DNA of 64,000 nt, from assembly GCA_036417435.1 (NCBI GenBank), contig CM070901.1, forward strand, positions 69,426,501 through 69,490,500, written 5' to 3'. The position numbers were made by a program, and so were the translations under genes. The notes beneath the pieces are model-generated. The model saw only the letters and a list, made by a program, of their open reading frames with translations. It searched no databases and was not told where the DNA came from. The first letter of the stretch is position 1; each line of letters begins with the position of its first letter. Of the stretch, positions 48,785 through 58,929 are shown piece after piece. This DNA is from Inia geoffrensis. Lineage: Eukaryota; Chordata; Mammalia; Artiodactyla; Iniidae.

Positions 48785-49443
48785 TTATAGGTCCTTTCCT
48801 TCTCTTGTGTTTCTTGTCCAAAGAAGTTCCTTTAGCAGTTGTTGTAAAGCTGGTTTGGCGGTGATGAACTCTCTCAGCTTTTGCTTGTCCGTAAAGTTTT
48901 TAATTTCTCCATCAAATCTGAATGAGATCTTTGCTGGGTAGAGTAATCGTGGTTGCAGGTTTTTCTCCTTCATCATTTTCAGTATGTCCTGCCACTCCCT
49001 TCTGGCTTGCAGAGTTTCTGCTGAGAGATCAGCTGTTAGCCTTATGGGGATTCCCTTGTGTGTTATTTGTTGTTTTTCCCTTGCTGCTTTTAATATGCTT
49101 TCTTTGTATTTAATTTTTGAGAGTTTGATTAATATGTGTCTTGGCGTATTTCTCCTTGTGTTTATCCTGTATGGGACTCTCTCTGCTTCCTGGACTTGGT
49201 TAACTATTTCCTTTCCCATATTATGGAAATTTTCAACTATAATCTCTTCAAATATTTTCTTAGTCCCTTTCTTTTTTCTTCTTCTGGAACCCCTATAATT
49301 TGAATTTTGGTGCATTTAATGTTGTTCCAGAGGTCTCTGAGACTTTCCTCAGTTCTTTTCATTCTTTTTTCTTTATTCTGCTCTGCATTAGTTATTTCCA
49401 CTATTTTATCTTCCAGGTCACTTATCCGTTCTTCTGCCTCCAT
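48785..49443 (-). pseudogene. L1 copy F ORF1 piece (frameshifted, 5' truncated)
   Basis: ORF1p is the RNA-binding, trimeric coiled-coil protein of the L1 particle. Two overlapping frames are present. 49,237-49,443 holds the end of the coiled coil ('EAEERISDLEDKIVEI') and the start of the RNA-recognition domain. 48,785-49,315 holds the rest ('VPYRINTRRNTPRHILIKL' and 'YPAKISFRFDGEIKNFTDKQ'). The switch lies in an A-rich stretch between about 49,250 and 49,290. The N-terminal half and the 5' UTR are missing. Confidence 0.9.
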
Positions 49444-49470
49444 TATTCTTCTATTGATGCTCTTCTTTTT

Positions 49471-50165
49471 CTAGTTTCCATAGGTGGAAACTTAGATTAT
49501 TGATTTCAGATCTTTTTTATTTTCTAATATATGTATTCAATGCTATAATTTTCCCTCTAAGCACTGTTTTTGTTGACTCCCACAAATTTTGATAAATTGT
49601 ATTTCCATTTAGTTCAAAATATTTTAAAATTTTTATTGAGATTTTTCTTTGACCCCTGTGTTATTTGGAAGCATATGTTTAATTTCTATGTATTTTGAGA
49701 TTTTACAATTATCTTTTTGTTACTGATTTCTAGTTTAATTCCATTTTGGCCCGAGAGCAGATATTGTATGATTTTTATTCTTTTATTTGTTAAATTGTGT
49801 TTTATGGTCCAGAATGTGGTCTGTATTGGTGAACTTGTGAGCTTGAGAAGAGTGTGTAATCTGCTGTTTGTTGAAGTAATCTATAGATGTCCATTATATC
49901 CAGTTGTCCCAGAACCATTTGATGAAAAGACTCTTTATTCCCCACTGAATTATCTTAACACCGTTATAATGACCTAAAAGGTATATGGGCTTCTTTCTGG
50001 ACCCTAAGTTCTATTCCATTGATCTGTATATCTGTCTTTATGCCAGTAGCACACAGTCTTGATTACTCTAGCTTTGTAGTAAGTTTTTGAAATTGAGAAA
50101 TGTGAGTCCTCCAATTTTGTTCTTCTTTTTCAAGGTTATTTTGGATTCTCATTAAGTTTTTCTGA
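49471..50165 (-). mobile_element. Older L1M fragments, minus strand
   Basis: Old minus-strand ORF2 text starts at 49,471 ('tctagtttccataggtggaa', 'gataattttccctctaagca'-like) up to about 49,890. There it jumps to a different ORF2 part ('tccagttgtcccagaaccat', 'gattactctagctttgtagt') to 50,160. The jump indicates an internal deletion or two separate fragments. Confidence 0.7.
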
Positions 50166-50339
50166 AAAGATAACTGTTTGTGTAATGCTAAAAAAAACAA
50201 TTTCTTACGGGGTTTATAACATGTATAGAAGTAAAGTGAATGACAAAAAGCACATATAAGAAGGAACATGTGAAATTATACTGTTCAGTTTTCTTGTATG
50301 ATATGTAAAAATGATATAATGTGAATTCAAGGCAGACTT

Positions 50340-51510
50340 TGGTAATTTAAATGTACATATTGTAAACCTTAGGACAATGATGATGAAGAAGAAGGATGAA
50401 GAGGACGAGGAGAAGGAGGAGATAAAAAGCTAAGATAGCTAGATACCATTGAATACTAAAAATGCATGATTTTTGCAGAATAAACTAGGAAAGAAGGAAC
50501 AATAAACTGATAAAATAGTAAATAACTGGCCACATGGGAGACTTAAACTCAACTGTGTAAACAGCTACTTTAAAATAAATGGACTAAACATCTAATTAAA
50601 AGACAGAATTTGTTGCCATGAATAAAAAAGCAGGACCTCTTATATGATATTTATATGAAATGCATTTTAAATGTAAATACCAGATAGATTAAAAATAAAC
50701 AGATAGAAAATATTTGCCATACAAACACTCAGCAAAATAGACTTCAGAGGATAAATTATATTGGGGAAAGTAGACTTTAGGATAAGGAATATTAGCATAG
50801 ATAAACAAAAACAGTTCAAGATGATAAAAGGGTCAGTTTATCAAGAAGACATAACAATTTTAAATGCCTGTGCACCTAATACCAGAGTTTAACATAAATG
50901 AAGCAGAAACTGATATACCTAAAAGGGGAAATAGACAAATCCACAATTATAGTTGGAGATTTCAACACTTCTTTCTTAATAATTGATGTAACGTAGTAGA
51001 TATAAGTACAAATATAAAGAAAAAGAAGACATAGAAGAAACATGGAAGAAAAAAATAGATTGAAGAATAAAAAAAGACCTACAGTTTCCACTAACTTGAC
51101 CTAATTGACACTTAGTGAATATTTCATCAAAAGCAGAATACACATTTTTTTTTCATGTGTTCATAGGATATTCACCAAGATCATTTGCTGGGATTTAAAC
51201 GAGTTTGACTACATTAAAAAGGATTAAAATGATGGAGTATCTCCTAATACCATAATGAAATTAAATTAGAAATCAATAACAGAAATACATGTGGAAAATA
51301 CCTGAATATTTGGAAATTAAACACCACTTTCCTAAATAATCCATGGGTAAAGGAGAAATCATAAGGAAAATTAGAACATATTTTGAATTGAATGAAAGTA
51401 AAAACAAAACATAACAAAAATTTGTGTGATGCAGCTAAAGCAGTGTTCAGGGAGAAATCATAGTGTTAAAGTTTTATATATGATTAGGAAAGTTAGCAGG
51501 AAGGTCAACA
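50340..51510 (+). mobile_element. Ancient L1M fragment, plus strand
   Basis: Decayed plus-strand ORF2 endonuclease region: 'gcctgtgcacctaataccag' near 50,865, 'ttggagatttcaacacttct' near 50,950, 'gaaattaaattagaaatcaa' near 51,255 and 'gtgtgatgcagctaaagcag' near 51,425. A purine repeat 'gatgaagaagaaggatgaag' lies at 50,380-50,420. Confidence 0.65.
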
Positions 51511-51599
51511 GCCTGTCTTTCCATCTTGTAAAAAGCTAGATCATGAAGGGCAATTAAACCCAATGTAAGTAGATCTGACCAAGTTGTTGCATACTTCAG

Positions 51600-51712
51600 C
51601 AGCTCATTCTTTTTTTATTGCATGTAGTAGTAGTATTCCATGGTATGGATGTAATTTTTTTGCCTATTTTTAGTTGGATTGTTTGTTTCCTTACTGTTGT
51701 ATATTGAGAGTT
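51600..51712 (-). mobile_element. Old L1 fragment, minus strand
   Basis: 'gcagctcattctttttttat' followed by 'tagtattccatggtatggat' and 'tagttggattgtttg' is the 3' ORF2/UTR junction region of an old L1. Confidence 0.6.
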
Positions 51713-53312
51713 TAAAAAATTTTTCTGGGAATCCACTGCAATCTGCTTCCAGATTTTCCCCAAAATTACATATGATCACAGCAGTAGCAGAAGGAACTCT
51801 GATGTAGTGAGAAGAAAAAGAAGCAATCAGCTTAAAGAACCATTATGAATTTAGTCATATGATTACAGTTATGATTACTTTAAAAAGTTTTAAATGTCAA
51901 AATTTTATTAGAAAAGAAGCAAAATGTAGCTGCACTTGAGAAATATGTTTTCCTAAAAAATTTATTGAGCATTTTACCATATGAAAATTTGTGCTAGGCA
52001 CCAGTAAGTCTTTATTAGTTCATTAATAGCAAGATTTAAAACTTGAGAACAGAAATTTATTAAATTATGAAATTTAAATTTATTACAATTAAGCTATGAA
52101 AGTTTAAGATGATAGAGAATACTATTTGCAGAATTAGCAACTTAGTGCATTTCCCCACTAACCTGATGCTGACTCCACAGCCTAATATATGAAATATCAG
52201 CAGCTTCAATATCCTCCTCAGACTACGTTCTGTGAAGCAGAAATTATTTGTAGGGCTGTTTGTTCTTATCTCTAGGTTTTGGGTAGCAGTAGGGGTATGT
52301 TTTCTCCAGGGAAGAGCAGGCCAGAGAGGGAGGGTTAATGTATGAGGCTTTGGGTTCCAGATGGAGAGACCCTTTAAATCTTCTCTATAAAATAGTAGGT
52401 GACACAATATGCTGAGTGTGAGGGAGGTTGGAGGCTGAGTACAGGGGAGACTGGGAGACCCCTTAGGGATGATGCAGTGCAAGGATGGTGTGCAAAGAAG
52501 AAATGAACCAAAGAATGCCATCCAGCAGACTGAAGACAGGGCTGTCCAAGTCTCTCCCTGGGACCAGTGACATGGGAAGAAGAGACCAATCACACATTTC
52601 CACCCTGAGCATCCAGTGTACTCCGAATCCTCAGCTTCACAGTTTAGATGTGGGTGAATCAGAGTTTACAGACAACCATACTGCAATGAGCCTGACAAAG
52701 AGAAAAAATGGCTCTGAATCAGATTTTTATTTAGCTCTTAAGAAAAGAGGGAGAGGTTCTTGCGTGACTGTGAAGATGGTGATGAAAGGGGATTGAGCAC
52801 AATGAAGGGCATGACAGGAAGTTTAAAAGGTAATTTATAGTTAATTTATAGTGGCAGAGGAATTGTAAGCCTCTGGAGGCCAGAGATTAGGTTGTGCATT
52901 TCTTGGTATCCACCTCTGCACCTAGCAATGATTAGATACATAGTGAGTACTCAGAAAGCACGAGGAAGGGGTGGGGGGAAGATGGAGGGCATTATTTTGG
53001 AGAATGACTGTTCTGAGCAGGAAAAGAGAAGCAAGCATGCATGCCCTACAAGTCACAGCCCACAGCCAACAGACCAGAGTTCAGTGATACCTTCCCACTG
53101 CTAAAGAGGACTTAACAGTGACAATGGGAAAGTCAAGCAGAGCAGTACTTTGAGAGTGAAACAGGGACCTCCAAACTTGGGCTCCTGGGACCCTGTGCTG
53201 TTAGCTGTATCCGTCCTTTCTCTATTCTGGCTCTTACCTGGACTGGAATGCTTTCAAATGACACTGGGTCTTCTCATTACTGGAATCTGGGCTACAGAGG
53301 TTAGGATGTATG
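51713..53312. other. Intergenic DNA with a long unexplained open frame
   Basis: No family was recognised. The minus strand carries a 177-codon open frame (52,060-52,593), the longest outside the L1s and the OR, with a leucine-rich end and no known motif. An oppositely oriented 103-codon frame overlaps it (52,485-52,796). Confidence 0.4.
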
Positions 53313-53319
53313 CAGTAAC

Positions 53320-53323
<4 letters not shown>

Positions 53324-53350
<27 letters not shown>

Positions 53351-53541
53351 GTGGTACACGGGCCTCTCACTGTTGTGGCCTCTCCCGATGCGGAGCACAG
53401 GCTCCGGACGCGCAGGCCCAGCGGCCATGGCTCACGGACCCAGCAGCTCTGAGGCATGTGGGATCCTCCCGGACCGGGGCATGAACCTGTGTCCGCTGTA
53501 TCGGCAGGCGGACTCTCAACCACTGCACCACCAGGGAAGCC
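53324..53541 (-). mobile_element. CHR-type SINE with perfect TSD, minus strand
   Basis: Short CHR form in minus orientation with a long pure T tract (53,323-53,350, the A-tail) and a head ending 'ccaccagggaagcc'. A perfect 11-bp duplication 'cagtaactgat' flanks it (53,313-53,323 and 53,542-53,552). The unbroken tail of more than 25 T suggests a young insertion. Confidence 0.96.
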
Positions 53542-53552
53542 CAGTAACTGAT

Positions 53553-54865
53553 ATTTTTAATAATTAACCATCATTAATTTCTCAGCCAAGGGTCATTCCC
53601 TTCCTCCCTTTCAGAAGCTCAGGCACTTGGCACCTGTGTGCAGAAGTAAAAAATCATTCACAGATTATTGATACTCTGAAATGTTTCCCACCTCCCATTC
53701 CATGTGTGTAAACCCAGAAAGGTCTGAGCTTTGTGACGGAAGCTCCTACTCACTGGCGAGAAGCTTAATAACACTTTGTGATGGAGCTATTTCATATGTA
53801 CCCACACTGCCGTTGGCCTTAGACTTTGCTCAGACAGGTAGGAGAGGTGGTGGAGGGAGCCAGAGGATGTGCAGGAAAAGGAGGAAAGCAATTGCTCATA
53901 AAAATATTTTATCCATTCTTTTTGCTACCTGACATTTTATTGGGTAAACATTTTTCTGCTTCTGTCTTTTTTGGGTAGATAAGAAGGGGATTTTTGTCCC
54001 CTAAAGAATCTATTACTTTCTGTGTGAGCTTGATTCTACAGCTGGAGAAACTTCAGCAGAAACGTATTCTTTCTTGTTGAGCCTTCACTGACTTCTCCCT
54101 TAACTGCAGGCTCCTTGTCTCTAGCATTTCCAGCAAGGATGGTGAATCAGTTCTCGTTAGGACTACAATTGGAGAATACAGTTTGTACCATGGGGTTACA
54201 GTATTGCCTCTGAAATCCTCAAAGCATTAGCCACTCCAGTGCCCATCAGTGCTAGTGTTGGGAGACTTCCTGGCCCATTGATAGGCTCTGGTCAGTGGGA
54301 AGACCTTGGTGAGGAAGGGTCTATGACAGAGACACTTTGTAGGGTCTCATCCTAAGACTGTTCTGGGACAGGAGCAGGATTCCTTTGGAATGGGTTCCAT
54401 AAGGGCCATTATTTGTGGAAGTGATTAAAGGTTTGACTAACTGGGATTCTGTCTAGTTCAGATATTCTAAGGTAGTAGAAAACAGTTTATCTTTGAACTC
54501 TAGGTAAATGCTTTGTGTCACCAAGCCCCTTCCACAAACTGGGAAATAAATATGACTAGCATTTGAATGGCATTGATATTAGAATGTCTTCCTTATATTT
54601 CTAATACTTCTTTTTCATTGCTTATGTTTCAAGTTACCCGTTCAACTCAGTTAATTTCTCAAATGCCTTGTCAAGCTTGTGAAATGCTTTTTTTTGTGTA
54701 AACAGGTCTCTCACATATAATTATTAAGCTCTTCATTAATCAGTTCTTCATTACCCTGAACAAAGGAAAATTAAGTAGTTAACCAAAATACATTTCAAAC
54801 AGCCAGAATGATGTCACAAAATAAATCTGTGCTCTATAGTGTATTTTCAATATTTTCATATGATA
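53553..54865. other. Intergenic DNA, nothing recognised
   Basis: No gene or repeat family was identified in this stretch. Confidence 0.45.
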
Positions 54866-55105
54866 TTAGTTTACTAAGAGTTTCATCCTGATTGGATGCT
54901 GAATTTCATAAAAGGCTTTTTCTGCATCCATTGAGATGATGATACAGTTTTTATTTCTGTAATTGTGGTGAAATAAATTGATTGATTTGAAGTGTCAACC
55001 CAATTTTGTATTCCTGGAATAAATACAACATGATTTTGTTGTATTACCAGTTTTAAATATTGCTGTTGTCCTGCCAGATTGTAATATAAGGTCATACTCT
55101 CAAAA
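54866..55105 (-). mobile_element. Old L1 fragment, minus strand
   Basis: 'aaaggctttttctgcatcca' with 'ttgagatgatgatacagttt' and 'attcctggaataaatacaac' is the ORF2 RT region of an old L1 read on the minus strand. Confidence 0.75.
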
Positions 55106-55370
55106 AATAAGTTGGGGAGGGTGATGTCAGCAAGATGGACAAATAAGACATCCCTCACTTATATCCCCTACTCAACAATAATAATTAGGCATCCATCCTC
55201 AGACAAAAGGGCCTTTGTGTAAGCTTTCGGATCCAGTTAGGAGATTGTGAAATCCCAGTGCAATCCAAGACTGAGGCAATCTCTTACTGAGGTGGCTGAT
55301 TCTCTGACTGTGGTCCCAACTGCAGATCTGGAAACAGCTCTGTCCCCCTGTGAACTTAGCTAGAGTCCTG
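55106..55370 (+). repeat. Probable L1M 5' UTR segment
   Basis: 'gatgtcagcaagatggacaa', 'gctttcggatccagttagga' and 'gaggtggctgattctctgac' resemble the 5' untranslated region of old L1 elements. The assignment is from memory. A CHR SINE follows it. Confidence 0.4.
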
Positions 55371-55696
55371 TTTTGTTTTGTTTTTTAAATAAATAAATTT
55401 ATTTATTTATTTAACGTTTGGCTGCATTGGGTCTTCATTCCTGCATGTAGGCTTTCTCTAGTTGCGGTGAACAGGGGCTACTCTTTATTACGGTGTGTGG
55501 ACTTCTCATTCCAGTGGCTTCTATTGTTGCAGAGACCGGCTCTAGGCACATGGGCTTCAGTAGTTGTGGCATGCGGGCTCAGTAGCTGTGACTCACAGGC
55601 TCTAGAGCTCAGGCTCAGCAGTTGTGGCACATGGGTTTTGTTGCTCTGTGGCATGTGGGATCTTCCCAGACCAGGGCTCAAACCCATGTCCCCTGC
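55371..55696 (-). mobile_element. CHR-2-type SINE lacking its head, minus strand
   Basis: A (TTTAT)n tail (55,380-55,412), 'agtagttgtggc'-type units and the B-box region 'gggctcaaacccatgtcccc' are present. The last ~45 bp, which should end 'ccaccagggaagccc', are missing: after 'cccctgc' at 55,696 the sequence turns into tandem repeat DNA. The 5' (A-box) end of the SINE is therefore lost. Confidence 0.88.
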
Positions 55697-55699
55697 CTC

Positions 55700-56150
55700 A
55701 GATCCCAGCCTATGGCCCTGCATGATTGCTGAACACAGCTTGTGGCTTCATCCAGGCAGAGAGCCTGACCGATGAACCCATCCAATCATGGAGCATAACC
55801 TGTGGCCCCACCCAACCAGGTAGCCCAGAGAGCGACCTGCCCAACCATGAAGAATAGTCTCCAGACCCACCCAGCTGCAGGATACAGCTGGATGCGCTGT
55901 CCAACCAGAGAGCCTAGCCAGTGATCTTGCCCAACAGTGGAGCATCACCAGTGGCCTACCTGATTGCGAAGCCCAGACTGTGGCCCCAGCCAATTTTGGG
56001 TTCAGCCTATGGCCCTGTCTGATTGCAGAGCTCAGCCTGAGGCTCTGTCTGACCCTGAAGCCATGCCTGTGGTCTATCCAGAACATGAAATCCAACCAGT
56101 GGCACCATCCTATTGGGGAACACAGCCTGAGGCCCTTGGGAGACACTTCC
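55700..56150 (+). repeat. Degenerate tandem repeat, period about 30-40 bp
   Basis: A motif like 'cagcctatggccctgcctgattgcagagc' recurs about a dozen times with variation: 'cagcctatggccctgcatga', 'aacctgtggccccacccaac', 'accagtggcctacctgattg', 'agactgtggccccagccaat', 'cagcctatggccctgtctga', 'agcctgaggctctgtctgac'. Because of the repeats, both strands are open over long stretches (for example 55,748-56,155 minus). It may be the monomeric part of an old L1 5' UTR, given the DNA before it. Confidence 0.75.
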
Positions 56151-56206
56151 ACCACATCTGTCTATTTCAGAACCTAACTTCCTCTTAAAAGTGTGTTGGA
56201 AAACTT

Positions 56207-56320
56207 AAGTGTGTGTGTGTATACACACCATATATATAAGCCATATATATATATATAATATATATATGATTATATATCATATGACAATATAGTATATATT
56301 TATATACACACACACACAGG
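56207..56320. repeat. (TG)n-(TA)n-(CA)n palindromic AT-rich tract
   Basis: A (GT)6 run at 56,209-56,220 is followed by about 80 bp of TATA-rich DNA and a (CA)7 run at 56,305-56,318. The two ends are complementary, and many inner parts are self-complementary ('catatatataa', 'ttatatatcatatg'). Confidence 0.85.
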
Positions 56321-56540
56321 GGTTATGAGGGAGGGATCAGTAGGTGGAACACAGGTGATTTTATTTAGGGCAGTGAAACTATTTCGTATGATTCTACAGT
56401 GGTGGATATATGTTATTATAAATTTGTCAAAATTTTGTGTACAACACAAAGAGCCTTAATGTAAACTATAGACTTTGGTTGATAATGATGTATCAGTGTT
56501 GGTTCATGGATTGTAACAAATGTTGATGGTGGGGCAGGCT

Positions 56541-56581
<41 letters not shown>

Positions 56582-56690
56582 GGGGAGGTAAGGGTATGTT
56601 GGAACTTCCGTACTATGTGCTTAACTTTGTTGTGAACCTAAAACTTCTCTGAAAACTAAAGCCTATTCATTTAAAAATGCAAAAAAAACC
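56321..56690 (+). mobile_element. Old L1M 3' UTR, plus strand
   Basis: 'ctacagtggtggatatatgt', 'gtaaactatagactttggtt' and 'gtgaacctaaaacttctctg' followed by an A-rich end match the 3' UTR of old L1 elements. A GT microsatellite lies within it. Confidence 0.75.
56542..56581 (+). repeat. (GT)n microsatellite
   Basis: About 19 uninterrupted GT units, the longest dinucleotide run in the window. Confidence 0.93.
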
Positions 56691-56734
56691 CAAAATAAAA
56701 CATTTACCTTCTCGTTGTTTTCAGAAAATTTGTG

Positions 56735-57445
56735 AAGACAAAATGAATGGTCAGTGTCCCAAAACACATGAAAAGATGTTCAACATCATTAATAGGGAAA
56801 TGGAAATCAAAAGAGTATTGAGATACCATTTTTACACCAAATTGCAGAAATTTGTAACTCTTTAGCCCTGTCAAGAATATGGAGAAACAGGAACTCCTAC
56901 ACAGTGGTGATTCAACTGTGAAAGCCTACAGCATTTTTAACAATTAGCTGGAACGTTATTATAAAACTTAAAATTTACCATAGACTCATAGATCACTGAA
57001 GGATAAGATCTATAGTCATATACATTCCAGTAGGTAAAAATATATCTAAAACTTTGTACTGTATTTTTAATCATAAATGTTTTTAATCATCAATAGAATG
57101 GTTGAATAAATTATAGTCCATATATACTATGGAATATTATGCAGTTATACAAAACAATGAATTAGATTTATTTGTATTAATATGAAGTGACATCTATAAA
57201 ATAAGGAAAAATGCGTATTGAAGACTAGTGCATGTGGTGTAGCACAGGTGAAAATAAAACAAAAGAAAACATGTATCTTTGTCCATGTGCATAGAGAAAG
57301 GGGGTAATAAGATACAGAACAAACCATTAACATTGACTGCCTTGAGGATGGGGCAAAAGGGGAAAATTGGTGTTTTCTTTATACAGGAGCAATTGTTTTG
57401 CTGCAACAAGTATGTAGCTTGAAAGGAAAATTCAATAAATTGTAG
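56735..57445 (+). mobile_element. Old L1M ORF2 end and 3' region, plus strand
   Basis: 'catgaaaagatgttcaacat', 'gaaatggaaatcaaaagagt' and 'ctatggaatattatgcagtt' are the ORF2 C-terminal text of an old L1. The frame 56,677-56,865 still reads 'THEKMFNIINREMEIKRVLRY'. It is preceded by the tail of another old L1. Confidence 0.7.
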
Positions 57446-57848
57446 TAGAAATGAAAACAACAGAAGAGGTATGGCCCCAGGGTCAAACATCTATAGACAA
57501 TCAGACCTTTTATACTGCTGAGAGTGAATGCCTCTTAGTGTAACTCCTGAGCATTACTAGACTAAGAAATTCGTTTCTTTTCTATGTTTTGAGGGATGTT
57601 ATAAAAAAGAAATTAAACCTTCTGCTCTCCGAACGTGGTGCATGGCTTACTTCAGCATGAGACGTCTGTTAGTTAAAGCTCGGTAAGTGGGTGAAGAAAA
57701 AGATCTCTACCCCCTACCCCACTACCATCCTGTTCCTAAATTGGTATCCATCTAGCTTAAGGGTGTAGAGAATAATGTGTCATACCCCCAAAAGAGAGTA
57801 AGGGGAAGAGGAAAAATTTCTATTTAAAAAAATTTCTATTTAAAAAGT
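57446..57848. other. Intergenic DNA
   Basis: Nothing recognised apart from a small direct repeat 'aaatttctatttaaaa' just before the next SINE. Confidence 0.45.
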
Positions 57849-57851
57849 CCT

Positions 57852-57969
57852 GGACTTCCTTGGTGGTCCAGTGGTTAAGACTCCATGCTTCTAATGCAGG
57901 GGGCATGGGTTCGATCCCTGCTTGGGGAACTTCTGCATGCCATGTGGTATGGCCAAAAAAAAAAAAAAA
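57852..57969 (+). mobile_element. Short tRNA-derived SINE (CHRS/Bov-tA-like), plus strand
   Basis: It starts 'ggacttccttggtggtccag', carries 'gggttcgatccctgcttggg' (a clear B box) and ends in a long A-tail. Direct repeats 'aaaaagtcct' at 57,842-57,851 and 57,968-57,977 mark the target site. Confidence 0.93.
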
Positions 57970-58014
57970 AAAGTCCTGTCTAACATCAAGCTCAAAGATA
58001 AAATATTGGCCATC

Positions 58015-58500
58015 AAATGATGCATAACAAATTACCCTAAAAGTTATTTATCAGTTTAAAACAACAATAAATGTTATCTCACAGTTTCTGTGGGTCAGGA
58101 CTCTGGGAGTGGCTTTGCTGGGTGGTTCTGACTCAGAGACTCTCATGAGGTCAAGGTGTTAGCCTGGGCCCATCTGATCTGCTTCCATGTTGGCTGATTC
58201 ACATGGCTGGTGAGTTAGAGCTGGTGGTTGGAGAAAGGCCTCAGTTTTTCCCAGGTGTGCTTCTACATATGACTACTTAATATCCTCAGGATGTGGCAGC
58301 TGGACTCCTCCAAAGCTAGCGATCCAAGAAGAAGAGCAAGGAGAAGGCCAAAATGTCTTTTATGACCAAGTCTCAGAAGTCACATGCCATTGCTTTTGTA
58401 CATTCTATTCTGTTAGAAGCAAATCACTAAGTATGGGCCACCATCCAGAGGAGGGGAATTTATTCCATCTTTTGAAGGGAGGAGTATCAGAGAATGTGTG
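58015..58500 (-). repeat. MLT1-like LTR (MaLR), minus strand
   Basis: The order 'gcataacaaattaccctaaa', 'ttatctcacagtttctgtgg', 'gggtcaggactctgggagtg', 'cacatggctggtgagttaga' and 'gaagtcacatgccattgctt' matches a common mammalian LTR-type repeat, most likely an old MLT1, in reverse. The family name is from memory. Confidence 0.5.
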
Positions 58501-58844
58501 TACATAAGTTACAGTCACCATCCAGTACTCTCTGCTGCCCAGTTGTTTTCTAGCTTTCAGGAATTTCTAAAAATTTCAAGTCTCCTGAAGGCATTCTTTT
58601 TCTCCAAAGGTTTATGGATTTTTTTTTTTCTTAATAGCTTTTCTTTAATTTTATGAGATTTTGGTTATCCAGTATTCTGCATTCCCTTTCCTTGTTGATA
58701 CAAGGCCAGAACTCCACATGCTTTTGTAAAGATCTCTATCCTTATCTTTTCACCCCTAATCATAGATAGCTGCATATCATCATCCCAAAAGTCTGTTGGG
58801 ACCAATGCCATCGTGACCTATATCCCTGTTCACATGAGTCACCA

Positions 58845-58915
58845 TAATATTAATAACATCTGACACTTATACAGCACTTACTCTAACCCAGGCACTGTTT
58901 GAAAGGCTTTACACA
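58845..58915 (-). repeat. MIR core fragment
   Basis: 'cagcacttactctaacccag' with 'gcactgtttgaaaggcttta' is the complement of the MIR 3' core. Confidence 0.55.
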
Positions 58916-58929
58916 TACCAACAGCAAGT

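Larger units (their letters stand above)
44557..49470 (-). mobile_element. Near-complete LINE-1 (copy F), minus strand, truncated in ORF1
   Basis: 4.9-kb L1 read on the minus strand: A-rich tail and 3' UTR (44,557-44,940), ORF2 (about 44,945-48,759), a gap of about 25 nt, then ORF1 up to its middle (48,785-49,443), where the copy ends. A 5' UTR promoter is absent. ORF2 is split by a small number of stops and frameshifts, so the element cannot move by itself. It directly abuts copy E on the left and an older L1 fragment on the right. I could not find a clear target duplication. Confidence 0.94.

Noticed and set aside
55467..56155. Frames of 102 and 135 codons with repeating peptide patterns
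   Set aside because: They arise from a CHR SINE and the degenerate tandem repeat, with no independent sign of coding.
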